A DNA stretch of 64,000 nucleotides from Rhodococcus sp. HM1 (GTDB lineage: Bacteria > Actinomycetota > Actinomycetes > Mycobacteriales > Mycobacteriaceae): contig NZ_JALPTB010000035.1 of NCBI RefSeq assembly GCF_023218075.1, positions 1 to 64,000 on the forward strand, given 5' to 3'. Positions within the stretch are counted from its first letter, which is position 1. Every line of letters starts with the position of its first letter. Position numbers and translations under genes: made by a program. The notes beneath the pieces are model-generated. The model did not search any database. It was not told the origin of the DNA and worked only from the letters and a program-made list of their open reading frames with translations. Of this stretch, positions 40,721-49,657 are shown piece by piece.

Positions 40721-42294
40721 TGACGCAAACGACACACGGAGCACCGGGGACACACCCGGGTGACTCGATGACACACCGGGAGATCCTCGAAGCCCTCGCC
40801 GGCCTTCTCGCCGCACTGTTCACCGCGATGCTCAGCAGCACCATCGTCGCGACGGCGCTGCCCACCATCATCGGCGACCTGCAGGGCAGCCAGACCCAGT
40901 ACGCGTGGGTCATCACCACCGCCCTGCTTGCGAACGCCGCCAGCACCCCGATCTGGGGGAAGCTCGCCGACCTGTTCAACAAGAAGACGCTCGTGCAGTC
41001 CGCGATCGTCATCTTCGTCGCCGGTTCGCTGCTCGCCGGTGTCGCCCACAACGTGCCGGTGCTGCTCGCCGCCCGCGTCATCCAGGGCCTGGGCATGGGC
41101 GGTCTGACCGCGCTCGTCGTCGCGATCATCGGCACGATCATCTCGCCGCGCAACCGTGGCCGGTACTCCGGCTACATGGGTGCCGTCATGGCGGTGGCGA
41201 TGTCCGGCGGTCCGATCCTCGGCGGCGTCATCGTCGACAGCCCCCTCGGCTGGCGCTGGTGCTTCTACGCGTGCGTGCCGATTGCGATGATCTCCCTGGT
41301 TCTGCTGCAGCGCACCCTGCACATCCCCACGGAACGCAAGAGCGACGTGCGCATCGACTGGCTCGGCGCGACCCTGCTCACCGCCGGCGTCAGTGTGCTG
41401 CTGGTCTGGGTCTCGTTCGCGGGCTCGAGCTTCGAGTGGCTCTCCACCGAATCGGCCCTGTACGTGATCGCCGGCGTCGCACTGCTCGTCGCCACCGTGA
41501 TCGTCGAGTCCAAGGTCGCCGATCCGGTCGTTCCGCTGAAGATCATCACCGAACGCACCACCGGGCTGGCGGTCATCGCCTCCGTCGCCGTCGGTATCGG
41601 CCTGTTCGGTGCCACGACCTTCCTGGGTCAGTACTTCCAGACCGCGCGCGGCTTCAGCCCCACCGAGGCCGGCGTGCTGACCATCCCGATGGTCGCGGGC
41701 ATGCTCGTCTCGTCGGTCGTCTCCGGTCAGCTGATCACTCGCTTCGGTGAGTGGAAGGCCTTCCTCATCGGAGGTGCCGTCCTGCAGTTCGCCGGCTTCG
41801 CGCTCCTGGGCACGATCGATCACGCCACCTCGCTGTGGCTGATCGGGGTGTACATCGCGATCGTGGGCCTCGGCACCGGCATGCTCATGCAGAACCTGGT
41901 GCTCGCCGTGCAGAACACCGTCAGCGTCCGCAACATCGGTGCGGCCAGCAGCTCGGTCGCGTTCTTCCGCACCTTCGGCGGTGCGATCGGCGTGTCCGTC
42001 CTCGGCTCCATTCTGGCCAGCCGGGTCGCCACCCTGTCGGCCGAGGGCTTCGCGAAGATGGGCATCGAGACCGGTTCGGGCGCCGGCGGCGGCAACCTCG
42101 ACCTGGGCGCTCTGCCGGAGCCGGTCGCGGCGATCATCCGCGGCGCCTACGGGGACGCCACCGGCCTGCTGTTCCTGGTCGCCGCTGCCTTCGCGGTCGT
42201 GACTCTCGTCGCGGTGGTCCTCATCCCGAAGCGGCAGCTGCGCACCACCATCGACATGGTGCCGGAGGACAAGGAACCCGTCGCGGTGTCCTGA
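40720..42294 (+). CDS. DHA2-family MFS multidrug exporter
   Basis: A 524-residue transporter of the 14-helix EmrB/QacA group (drug:H+ antiport). Motif A-like GKLADLFNKKTLVQSA, motif C region SGGPILGGVIVD and motif D1 LSSTIVATALPTIIGDL are all visible. It starts inside the marR stop codon, so one transcript controlled by the TTGC-N5-GCAA operators makes both. Substrate unknown. Followed by a strong terminator. Confidence 0.9.
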   Translation: MTQTTHGAPGTHPGDSMTHREILEALAGLLAALFTAMLSSTIVATALPTIIGDLQGSQTQYAWVITTALLANAASTPIWGKLADLFNKKTLVQSAIVIFVAGSLLAGVAHNVPVLLAARVIQGLGMGGLTALVVAIIGTIISPRNRGRYSGYMGAVMAVAMSGGPILGGVIVDSPLGWRWCFYACVPIAMISLVLLQRTLHIPTERKSDVRIDWLGATLLTAGVSVLLVWVSFAGSSFEWLSTESALYVIAGVALLVATVIVESKVADPVVPLKIITERTTGLAVIASVAVGIGLFGATTFLGQYFQTARGFSPTEAGVLTIPMVAGMLVSSVVSGQLITRFGEWKAFLIGGAVLQFAGFALLGTIDHATSLWLIGVYIAIVGLGTGMLMQNLVLAVQNTVSVRNIGAASSSVAFFRTFGGAIGVSVLGSILASRVATLSAEGFAKMGIETGSGAGGGNLDLGALPEPVAAIIRGAYGDATGLLFLVAAAFAVVTLVAVVLIPKRQLRTTIDMVPEDKEPVAVS

Positions 42295-42316
42295 TCCGCC
42301 GTCACGACAACCGCAT

Positions 42317-42349
42317 CGAACGCCGTGCACTCCTGGTGCACGGCGTTCG
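42317..42349 (+). terminator. Terminator of the marR-exporter operon
   Basis: Perfect 14-bp inverted repeat (42317-42330 with 42336-42349) with a 5-base loop, 23 bp after the exporter stop. Confidence 0.8.
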
Positions 42350-42388
42350 GTCTGTGCGGAGCCGGGTGAACGATCCGTGGGCCTTTCT

Positions 42389-42432
42389 GTGAGGAACCTC
42401 ACGATGGTCCCGCCGGTGAGGTCATAACCTCA
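42389..42432 (+). promoter_or_regulatory. Two TGAGG/CCTCA palindromes upstream of dxs
   Basis: GTGAGG-AA-CCTCAC (42389-42402) and TGAGGT-CATA-ACCTCA (42417-42432) share the TGAGG/CCTCA half-sites. A further symmetric site CGGAAG-TG-CTTCCG lies at 42464-42477, followed by TAGACT (42486-42491), a possible dxs -10 box. Candidate operators for dxs. Confidence 0.4.
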
Positions 42433-42546
42433 TGTGAGACCCGCCGTGAGGCCGGTGTGTGGGCGGAAGTGCTTCCGGTGCTCCGTAGACTGAGTGGAAC
42501 TGCTCGCGCGCCACCGCGTGAGTCGAGCCGGAGGGAGCAAAACCAG

Positions 42547-44481
42547 TTGGGTGTCCTTTCCCGCATCCAGTCGCCCGACGACGTGCGGCGGCTCACGCCT
42601 GCCGAGGTCAAGGAGCTCGCCGGTGAGATCCGACGGTTCCTCGTCGAGAAGGTTTCCGCGACCGGTGGTCACCTCGGCCCGAACCTCGGTGTCGTCGAAC
42701 TGACCCTCGCCCTGCACCGCACCTTCGATTCGCCGCACGACCCGATCCTGTTCGACACCGGCCACCAGGCCTACGTCCACAAGATCCTCACCGGTCGCGC
42801 CGACGGATTCGACACGCTGCGCCAGAAGGGTGGCCTGTCGGGCTACCCCTGCCGCGCCGAGAGCGAACACGACTGGATCGAGTCCTCGCACGCGTCGGCG
42901 GCCCTGTCCTATGCGGACGGTCTCGCCAAGGCGTACGCACTCACCGGGCAGCGCGACCGGACCGTCGTCGCGGTCGTCGGCGACGGCGCCCTCACCGGTG
43001 GCATGTGCTGGGAAGCGCTCAACAACATCGCCGCCGGTAAGGATCGGTCGGTGGTCATCGTCGTCAACGACAACGGACGCTCCTATGCGCCGACCATCGG
43101 TGGTCTCGCCGACCACCTGGCGGCGCTGCGGATGCAGCCGGGCTACGAGAAACTTCTCGACAACGGCCGGCGCTTCGTGAAGAAGCTGCCGTGGGTCGGT
43201 CCGGCCGCCTACTCGGTGCTGCACGGGATGAAGGCCGGCATCAAGGATGCGATCAGCCCGCAGGTGATGTTCACGGATCTGGGCATCAAGTACCTCGGTC
43301 CCGTCGACGGGCACGACGAACCCGCCCTCGAGGGGGCCCTGCGCCGCGCCAAGGCGTACGGCGGACCGGTCCTCGTGCACGCGGTCACCCGGAAGGGCGC
43401 CGGCTACGCTCCGGCCGAGAACCATCTGGCCGACCAGATGCACGCGACCGGCGTCATGGATCCCCGCACCGGCCGGTCCACGTCGTCGGCGTCGGTGCCG
43501 GACTGGACGTCGGTGTTCTCCGACGAACTCATCGCGCAGGCACAGGATCGGGACGACATCGTGGCGATCACCGCCGCTATGGCCGGGCCGACCGGGCTCG
43601 CCAAGTTCGGTGAACGGTTCCCGGACCGGATGTTCGACGTCGGAATCGCCGAGCAGCATGCGGTCACCTCCGCGGCGGGCCTGGCGCTGGGCGGCCTACA
43701 CCCGGTGGTCGCGGTGTACTCGACGTTCCTCAACCGCGCGTTCGATCAGTTGCTCATGGACGTGGCCCTGCACAAGCTGCCGGTCACCCTCGTGCTCGAC
43801 CGGGCGGGTATCACCGGCTCCGACGGCGCCAGCCACAACGGCATGTGGGACTTCTCGCTGCTGGGAATCGTGCCCGGCATCCGCGTGGCCGCACCGCGTG
43901 ACGGCGCGACCCTGCGCGAGGAACTCGGCGAGGCGCTCGCGGTCGACGACGGCCCGACCGCTCTGCGGTTCCCGAAGGGAGCGGTGGGCGAGGACATTCC
44001 GGCGCTCGAACGTCTCGACGGAACGGTCGACGTGCTGCGGATGCCGGACGGGCGCAGCGGCGACGTGCTGCTCGTTGCCGTCGGCGCGTTCGCCGGTCTG
44101 GCACTCGAGACCGCCGAACGCCTCGCGCAGCAGGGCATCACCGCAGCAGTCGTCGACCCGCGGTGGGTGCTGCCGGTCCCGGCCGCGGTGACCGAACTCG
44201 CCCGCAATTTCCGGGTCGTGGTGACCGTGGAGGACAGCGGCGTGCACGGAGGTGTCGGATCCGCGGTCGCGGCTGCGCTCAGCGACGCCGACGTCGACGT
44301 GCCCACCCGCGAACTGGGTGTGCCGCAACGGTTCCTCGAGCACGCCTCGCGCGGTCAGATCCACCAGGAACTCGGGTTGACCGCGCAGGACGTGGCCCGT
44401 CGCATCACCGGATGGGTCGCGGGACTCGACTCCGCCGACGCGGCGGAATCGGTCGAGGAACGCAACCGCGGCGTCGGCTGA
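42547..44481 (+). CDS. dxs: 1-deoxy-D-xylulose-5-phosphate synthase
   Basis: A 644-residue ThDP enzyme, first step of the MEP isoprenoid pathway (pyruvate plus glyceraldehyde 3-phosphate). ThDP site: [20 protein letters not shown] with the [10 protein letters not shown] follow-up; catalytic region [20 protein letters not shown]; transketolase-like pyrimidine domain with [16 protein letters not shown] (Glu for thiamine activation) and [16 protein letters not shown] chose the TTG at 42547 because GGAGGGAG lies 9 bases upstream (42530-42537) and relatives begin [13 protein letters not shown]; the frame continues upstream without a better start. Confidence 0.94.
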   Translation: MGVLSRIQSPDDVRRLTPAEVKELAGEIRRFLVEKVSATGGHLGPNLGVVELTLALHRTFDSPHDPILFDTGHQAYVHKILTGRADGFDTLRQKGGLSGYPCRAESEHDWIESSHASAALSYADGLAKAYALTGQRDRTVVAVVGDGALTGGMCWEALNNIAAGKDRSVVIVVNDNGRSYAPTIGGLADHLAALRMQPGYEKLLDNGRRFVKKLPWVGPAAYSVLHGMKAGIKDAISPQVMFTDLGIKYLGPVDGHDEPALEGALRRAKAYGGPVLVHAVTRKGAGYAPAENHLADQMHATGVMDPRTGRSTSSASVPDWTSVFSDELIAQAQDRDDIVAITAAMAGPTGLAKFGERFPDRMFDVGIAEQHAVTSAAGLALGGLHPVVAVYSTFLNRAFDQLLMDVALHKLPVTLVLDRAGITGSDGASHNGMWDFSLLGIVPGIRVAAPRDGATLREELGEALAVDDGPTALRFPKGAVGEDIPALERLDGTVDVLRMPDGRSGDVLLVAVGAFAGLALETAERLAQQGITAAVVDPRWVLPVPAAVTELARNFRVVVTVEDSGVHGGVGSAVAAALSDADVDVPTRELGVPQRFLEHASRGQIHQELGLTAQDVARRITGWVAGLDSADAAESVEERNRGVG

Positions 44482-44512
44482 CCCACTGCTCCGCCGCCTC
44501 CGAATACGCCAC

Positions 44513-44562
44513 CGCTCGTGCGTGTTTTCGGTAGCGGGCGCTACCGGAACCACGCACGAGCG
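44513..44562. terminator. Two-stage hairpin between dxs and sugar porter genes
   Basis: Outer 12-bp perfect arms (44513-44524 with 44551-44562) and inner 8-bp arms CGGTAGCG/CGCTACCG (44529-44536 with 44539-44546), between converging genes. Serves both. Confidence 0.78.
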
Positions 44563-44595
44563 CGGGGGGCTGCCGACCCGTCGCGCAGTGCTGCG

Positions 44596-45993
44596 TCAGG
44601 TGTGCATCTCCTCGAGTTCCATGCCCTTCGTCTCCGGGATCTTCGCCTTCACGAAGAAGAACGACAGCAGCGCGAAGAACGCGAACAGGCTGTAGAGGAA
44701 CCACAACCCGACCGTGCCCGTCAGAGGCGGGAACGCCAGGGTGACAGTGAAATTCGCCAGCCAGTTCGCGGCCGTGCTCAAACCCAGAGCGACGGCGCGC
44801 ATCCGGTTGGGGAACATCTCGCCGAGCATCACCCACATGATCGGGCCCCATGTCGCGGCGAAGAACACCACGAACATGTTGGCGCCCACGAGCGCGACCG
44901 GACCCCACGGGCTGGGCAGCTCGACGTTCTCGCCTTCGCCGATCGCCTGCGAGAAGGCGACGGCCGCGAGCACCAGGCTCACGAACATCCCGATCGAGCC
45001 GATCATGAGCAGGATCCGTCGTCCGATTCGGTCCACGAACAGGATCGCCACGAATGTCATCGCCACGTTGATCACCGACGTGATCACCGAGGTGGTGAAG
45101 GATTGGTTCTCGCTGAACCCCACCGACTTCCACAGTGTGGTCGAGTAGTAGAAGATCGCGTTGATGCCGACGAACTGCTGGAAGATCGCCATGATGATGC
45201 CGATCCACACCAGCGGCTGCAGGCCGAACCGCGGACCGCGGATGTCCCCGAACGAGCGCGTCGATTCGCGCCGGAGCGTCAGCCGGATCTCGTGCACGCG
45301 TTCGTTCGGCCGGAGCTCGCCGGTGATGTTCGCGAGGATGTCCGCGGCCTCCTGGTCCAGGTTCTTGCCGACGAGAAAGCGCGGTGACTCCGGAATCATC
45401 AGCGCCAGAATGCCGTACACGAGAGCGGGAACCACGCCGACGAGGAACATCCAGCGCCACGCCTCGAGGCCCCACCACAGATCGTTCGACGGGCCGCCGG
45501 CGGCGTTCTGCAACACCGCATCCGACAGCAGGGCCGCGAAGATGCCGATGGTGATGGCGAGCTGCTGCAGCGAGGCGAGCGCGCCGCGATAGCGGGCCGG
45601 TGCGATCTCGGAGATGTAGGTCGGTGCGATCACCGACGCGATGCCGATGCCGAGGCCGCCGATCACACGCCATAGCATCAGATCCGGAACACTGAACGCG
45701 TACCCGGAGCCGACCGACGAGATCACGAACAGTGCGGAGCCGAGCAGCATCACCTTCTTGCGGCCCCATCGGTCGGCGAGTTCCCCGGCGAACCAGGCGC
45801 CGACGGCGCAACCGAGCAGGGCGATGGCGACGGCGAAACCGGTGAAGAAGTCGCCGAGACCGAAGTTCTCCTGGATCGAGTCGACCGCCCCGTTGATGAC
45901 CGAACTGTCGAAGCCGAACAGGAATCCGCCGACGGCCGCGGCGACCGTCACGGCGATGACCTTGGCTGCGTGCCCACCGGAGGGTTGCGTCAT
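44596..45993 (-). CDS. MFS sugar porter family transporter
   Basis: A 465-residue transporter with 12 helices and all sugar-porter signatures: GGFLFGFDSSVINGAVD, ELADRWGRKKVMLLG, IPESPRFLVGK, QQFVGINAIFYYSTTLWKSVG and PETKGMELEE at the C-terminus. It probably imports a hexose or polyol with protons. ATG at 45993 chosen over one 14 codons upstream because it gives the usual N-terminus and has AGG nearby. Monocistronic, flanked by hairpins. Confidence 0.9.
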   Translation of the reverse strand: MTQPSGGHAAKVIAVTVAAAVGGFLFGFDSSVINGAVDSIQENFGLGDFFTGFAVAIALLGCAVGAWFAGELADRWGRKKVMLLGSALFVISSVGSGYAFSVPDLMLWRVIGGLGIGIASVIAPTYISEIAPARYRGALASLQQLAITIGIFAALLSDAVLQNAAGGPSNDLWWGLEAWRWMFLVGVVPALVYGILALMIPESPRFLVGKNLDQEAADILANITGELRPNERVHEIRLTLRRESTRSFGDIRGPRFGLQPLVWIGIIMAIFQQFVGINAIFYYSTTLWKSVGFSENQSFTTSVITSVINVAMTFVAILFVDRIGRRILLMIGSIGMFVSLVLAAVAFSQAIGEGENVELPSPWGPVALVGANMFVVFFAATWGPIMWVMLGEMFPNRMRAVALGLSTAANWLANFTVTLAFPPLTGTVGLWFLYSLFAFFALLSFFFVKAKIPETKGMELEEMHT

Positions 45994-46085
45994 GGGGCAC
46001 CTACTTTCGTCGGGCGTCGCTGCCGCGCTGTCCAATCCGAATCAACGCTACGCCGGAAGTGCCTGCTCGCACGGCCGTTTGTGCA

Positions 46086-46121
46086 ACGACGGCGCATCAC
46101 CGTGCGGTGATGCGCCGTCGT
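46086..46121 (-). terminator. Terminator of fadAB
   Basis: Perfect 17-bp inverted repeat (46086-46102 with 46105-46121) with a minimal loop, 27 bp beyond the fadB stop. Confidence 0.8.
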
Positions 46122-46148
46122 CGGGTGCCGGTTCGTCGAGGGCGGAGG

Positions 46149-48260
46149 TCAGCGGGGGACGCTGGCGACTCCCGGCTCGAGGAATCGCTTGCCGTTCACC
46201 GCTTCCGAGGTTCCGGTGCGGTCCAGGTACGGGGTGATGCCACCGTTCCAGAACGCGAAACCGCCACCGAGGATCAGGCACAGGTCGATGTCCTGGGGAG
46301 CCGCGACCACGCCCTCCTCGAGCATGATGCGGATCTCCTCGGCGAACGCGCGGCGGGTGCGGTCGAGCACCTCGTCGGCGGTGGAGGGCTTGTCACCCTG
46401 CGGCCACAGCGCGGCGACCTCGGGATCGACGACCTGGCCGTTCTCGCCGTAGGTCCACACGCCGGGCTTGCGGGCCTCGACGAGGGCCGACAGGCCGGCC
46501 GACGGCTTGAACCGATCCGGGTACGCCGCCTGCAGCGTCTCACCCGTGTGCAGGGCGATCGCCGGGCCGACGAGCGCGAGCAGCGTGAACGGGCTCATCG
46601 GCATGCCGAGCTCGGCCACCGCATTGTCCGCGACGTCGAACGGGGTGCCCTCGTCGACGGCGGCGATGACCTCGCCGAGCGTGCGGGTGACCAGGCGGTT
46701 GAACACGAAGCCCGGCTTGTCGCCGCACAGCACCGCCGACTTCTTCAGGGCCTTCGCGGTCGCGAACGCCGTCGCGAGGGTCGCGTCGTCGGTCTTGTCG
46801 CCCTTGATGACCTCGAGCAGCGGCAGGACCGCGACCGGGTTGAAGAAGTGGAAGCCCACGACCCGCTCCGGGTGCTGCAGATCCGACGCCATCTCCGTGA
46901 TCGACAGCGACGAGGTGTTGGTCGCCAGGATCGTCTCGGGGGAGATGTGCTGCTCGAGCTCGGCGAACACGTTCTTCTTGACATCCATGTTCTCGAAGAC
47001 GGCTTCGATGACGAAGTCGGTCTTCGCGAACGCGGCCTTGTCGAGCGAACCGGTCACCAGTGCCTTGAGGCGGTTGGCGGCGTCCGGGGACAGCCGGCCC
47101 TTGCCCAGCAGCTTGTCGATCTCGGTGTGGACGTAGCCGACACCCTTGTCGATGCGCTCCTGGTCGATGTCGGTGAGGATCACCGGGACCTGGAGCTGCT
47201 TGACGAACAGCAGCGCGAGCTGGCTGGCCATCAGGCCCGCGCCGACGATGCCGACGCCGGTGATCTTGCGGGCCAGCGACTTGTCCGGGGCTCCGGCCGG
47301 GCGCTTGGCGCGCTTGTTGACCAGGTCGAACGCGTACAGGCCGGCACGCAGTTCGTCGGAGAGCAGCAGGTCCGCCAGCGCTTCGTCCTCGGCGGCGAAA
47401 CCGGCCGCGAGGGACGCCGCGTCGGAGATGTCGGTGCCGCGGGCGGTCTCGAGCAGCTCGATCGCCTTTGCCGGAGCCGGGGCGAAGCCGCGGGTCTTGC
47501 CGTCGACGAGCGCCTTGGCGCGGGCGATCGCGGCATCCCAGCCGGCGCCGCGGCCGATCTCCGGGCGGGCCGGGGTGATCTCGCCGGCCAGGACCTTCGC
47601 GGCCCAGGCGAGGGACTGCTCGAGGAAGTCCGCGGATCCGAGGACGATGTCCGCGTAGCCGAGGTCGGCGGCCTGCTTCGCCTTGATGGTGCGGCCGTTG
47701 TTGAGCGGGTTCTCCAGGATCAGCGTGACCGCGGCGTCCGGGCCGACGATGTTCGGCAGCAGCTGGGTGCCGCCCCACGCCGGGACGAGGCCGAGCATGG
47801 TCTCGGGCAGGCCGAGGGCCGGCACGTTGTCGGCGACGGTGCGGTAGTGGCAGTGCAGACCCACCTCGAGGCCGCCGCCGAGGGCGAGGCCGTTGACGAA
47901 CGCGAAGGTCGGGACCTCGGAGGTGCGCAGGCGGCCGAACACCCGATGGCCGAGCTGCCCGAGTTCGAGGCCCTGCTCCCGGGTGGTCACGGCGGGCACA
48001 CCCTTGAGGTCCGCACCCGCGGCGAAGATGAACGGCTTGCCGGTGACGGCGATCGCGGCGGGGTTCGCGGCGAAGGCCTCGTCGAGCGCGGCGTCGAACG
48101 CGAGCAGACCCTTCGGGCCGAACGAGTTCGGCTTGGTGTGATCGAAACCGTTGTCGAGGGTGATCAGCGCGACCTTGCCCTCGATACCGGGAACGGACAC
48201 CAGCTTCGTGTACGCGTTGGTGACTACCTCGTCGGCGAAAGCATCGATTATTGCGGTCAT
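46149..48260 (-). CDS. fadB: Fatty-acid oxidation multifunctional protein: enoyl-CoA hydratase/3-hydroxyacyl-CoA dehydrogenase
   Basis: A 703-residue alpha subunit of the trifunctional beta-oxidation complex. The crotonase half (1-300) shows ITLDNGFDHTKPNSFG, FIFAAGADLKGV and the second catalytic block around GLALGGGLEVGLHCHYR and GLPETMLGLVPAWGGTQLLPN. The dehydrogenase half begins GVGIVGAGLMASQLALLFV (about residue 325) with NTSSLSITEMAS and HFFNPVAVLPLLEVI. Starts directly after the fadA stop. ATG at 48260. Confidence 0.93.
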   Translation of the reverse strand: MTAIIDAFADEVVTNAYTKLVSVPGIEGKVALITLDNGFDHTKPNSFGPKGLLAFDAALDEAFAANPAAIAVTGKPFIFAAGADLKGVPAVTTREQGLELGQLGHRVFGRLRTSEVPTFAFVNGLALGGGLEVGLHCHYRTVADNVPALGLPETMLGLVPAWGGTQLLPNIVGPDAAVTLILENPLNNGRTIKAKQAADLGYADIVLGSADFLEQSLAWAAKVLAGEITPARPEIGRGAGWDAAIARAKALVDGKTRGFAPAPAKAIELLETARGTDISDAASLAAGFAAEDEALADLLLSDELRAGLYAFDLVNKRAKRPAGAPDKSLARKITGVGIVGAGLMASQLALLFVKQLQVPVILTDIDQERIDKGVGYVHTEIDKLLGKGRLSPDAANRLKALVTGSLDKAAFAKTDFVIEAVFENMDVKKNVFAELEQHISPETILATNTSSLSITEMASDLQHPERVVGFHFFNPVAVLPLLEVIKGDKTDDATLATAFATAKALKKSAVLCGDKPGFVFNRLVTRTLGEVIAAVDEGTPFDVADNAVAELGMPMSPFTLLALVGPAIALHTGETLQAAYPDRFKPSAGLSALVEARKPGVWTYGENGQVVDPEVAALWPQGDKPSTADEVLDRTRRAFAEEIRIMLEEGVVAAPQDIDLCLILGGGFAFWNGGITPYLDRTGTSEAVNGKRFLEPGVASVPR

Positions 48261-49481
48261 TTACTTCTCTCCCGCCCGGTAGTCGGCGTGGTTGGGGTTC
48301 TCCCAGATGACGGTGCCGCCCATGCCGAGGCCGATGCACATGGTGGTCAGGCCGTAGCGGACGTCCGGGTTCTGCGCGAACTGGCGGGAGAGCTGGGTCA
48401 TCAGGCGCACACCTGAGGAGGCGAGCGGGTGGCCGCAGGCGATGGCGCCGCCCCACTGGTTGACGCGCGGGTCGTCGTCGGCGATGCCGAAGTGCTCGAG
48501 GAACGCGAGCACCTGCACGGCGAACGCCTCGTTGATCTCGAACAGGCCGATGTCCTCGATCTTCAGACCGGTCCGGGCGAGCACCTTCTCGGTCGCGGGG
48601 ACCGGGCCGATGCCCATGACGGCGGGATCGACACCCTGGAACGCGAAGCCGACCATCCGCATACCGACGGGCAGGCCCAGTTCGGCGGCGGTGTCCTCAC
48701 CGGCCAGGATGCACGCGGTCGCGCCGTCGTTGAGACCGGCGGCGTTGCCTGCGGTGATCCGGCCCGCGGTGCGGAACGGCGTCTTGAGCTGGGCGAGGTC
48801 CTCGACGGTGGTGCCGGGGCGCGGCGGCTCGTCCTCGGTGGCCAGGCCCCAGCCGTTCGCCGATCGGGTGGCGACGGGCGTGATGGTGTCGGCGATGAAG
48901 CCGGCCTTCTTCGCGGCGTCGTACTTGTTCTGCGACGCGACGGCGTAGGCGTCGGTGCGCTCCTTGGTGATCGACGGGAACCGGTCGTGCAGGTTCTCGG
49001 CGGTGTTGCCCATGACCAGCGCGGACGGGTCGACCAGGCGGTCCGCGAGGAAGCGCGGGTTCGGGTCCGCGCCCTCACCCATCGGGTGGCGGCCCATGTG
49101 CTCGACGCCACCGGCGACGACGACGTCGTACTGGCCGAAGCCGATGCCCGACGCGGTGGTGGTCACGGCGGTCATCGCGCCGGCACACATGCGGTCGATC
49201 GCGAAACCGGGAACGGTCTCGGGCAGACCCGCAAGGATCGCCGAGGTGCGGCCGATGGTCAGGCCCTGGTCACCGGTCTGGGTCGTGGCCGCGATCGCGA
49301 CCTCGTCGACGCGCTCCGGCGGCAGCTGCGGGTTGCGGCGCAGAAGCTCGCGGATCGCCTTGACGACCAGGTCGTCGGCGCGGGTTTCGGCGTAGATGCC
49401 CTTCGCCCCGGCCTTGCCGAAGGGGGTGCGGATGCCGTCGACGAACACGACGCCGCGTTGCGTTGAGGTGGTTGGAGCCAC
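48261..49481 (-). CDS. fadA: Acetyl-CoA C-acyltransferase (thiolase)
   Basis: A 406-residue thiolase, the beta subunit partner of FadB. Active-site Cys in FAIDRMCAGAMTAVTTTASGI (about 86-106), the His region FEINEAFAVQVLAF (about 333-346), and the C-terminal second cysteine in RYGLTTMCIGLGMGGTVIWEN, with GHPLASSGVRL. Last step of beta-oxidation, releasing acetyl-CoA. The ATG at 49481 follows AGGAGGAATCAGC. The operon order fadA-fadB with zero spacing is typical. Confidence 0.94.
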   Translation of the reverse strand: MAPTTSTQRGVVFVDGIRTPFGKAGAKGIYAETRADDLVVKAIRELLRRNPQLPPERVDEVAIAATTQTGDQGLTIGRTSAILAGLPETVPGFAIDRMCAGAMTAVTTTASGIGFGQYDVVVAGGVEHMGRHPMGEGADPNPRFLADRLVDPSALVMGNTAENLHDRFPSITKERTDAYAVASQNKYDAAKKAGFIADTITPVATRSANGWGLATEDEPPRPGTTVEDLAQLKTPFRTAGRITAGNAAGLNDGATACILAGEDTAAELGLPVGMRMVGFAFQGVDPAVMGIGPVPATEKVLARTGLKIEDIGLFEINEAFAVQVLAFLEHFGIADDDPRVNQWGGAIACGHPLASSGVRLMTQLSRQFAQNPDVRYGLTTMCIGLGMGGTVIWENPNHADYRAGEK

Positions 49482-49582
49482 GCTGATTCCTCCTGATGGA
49501 GCGATGCTCTCGTCTCGTCGCAGTCCGCGACGAGCGGTGGGTTCCGGCCGTGGAAGGTCCGACGCATGAGAGCCTACCCGAC

Positions 49583-49598
49583 GTTACCGCTGAGTAAC
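49583..49598 (-). promoter_or_regulatory. Palindrome upstream of fadA
   Basis: GTTAC-CGCTGA-GTAAC, about 100 bp upstream of the fadA ATG. Half-sites of this kind are used by TetR-type fatty-acid regulators; the regulator is not in this window. Confidence 0.4.
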
Positions 49599-49657
49599 TT
49601 ATCACCTTCGGCGCAGGTGGGAGACGCGGTTGCGCGGTTGTGATCCCATGGTGTCGA

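Noticed and set aside
46059-48416. 785-codon plus-strand frame over fadB
   Set aside because: Shadow of fadB; the minus-strand product shows all hydratase and dehydrogenase motifs.
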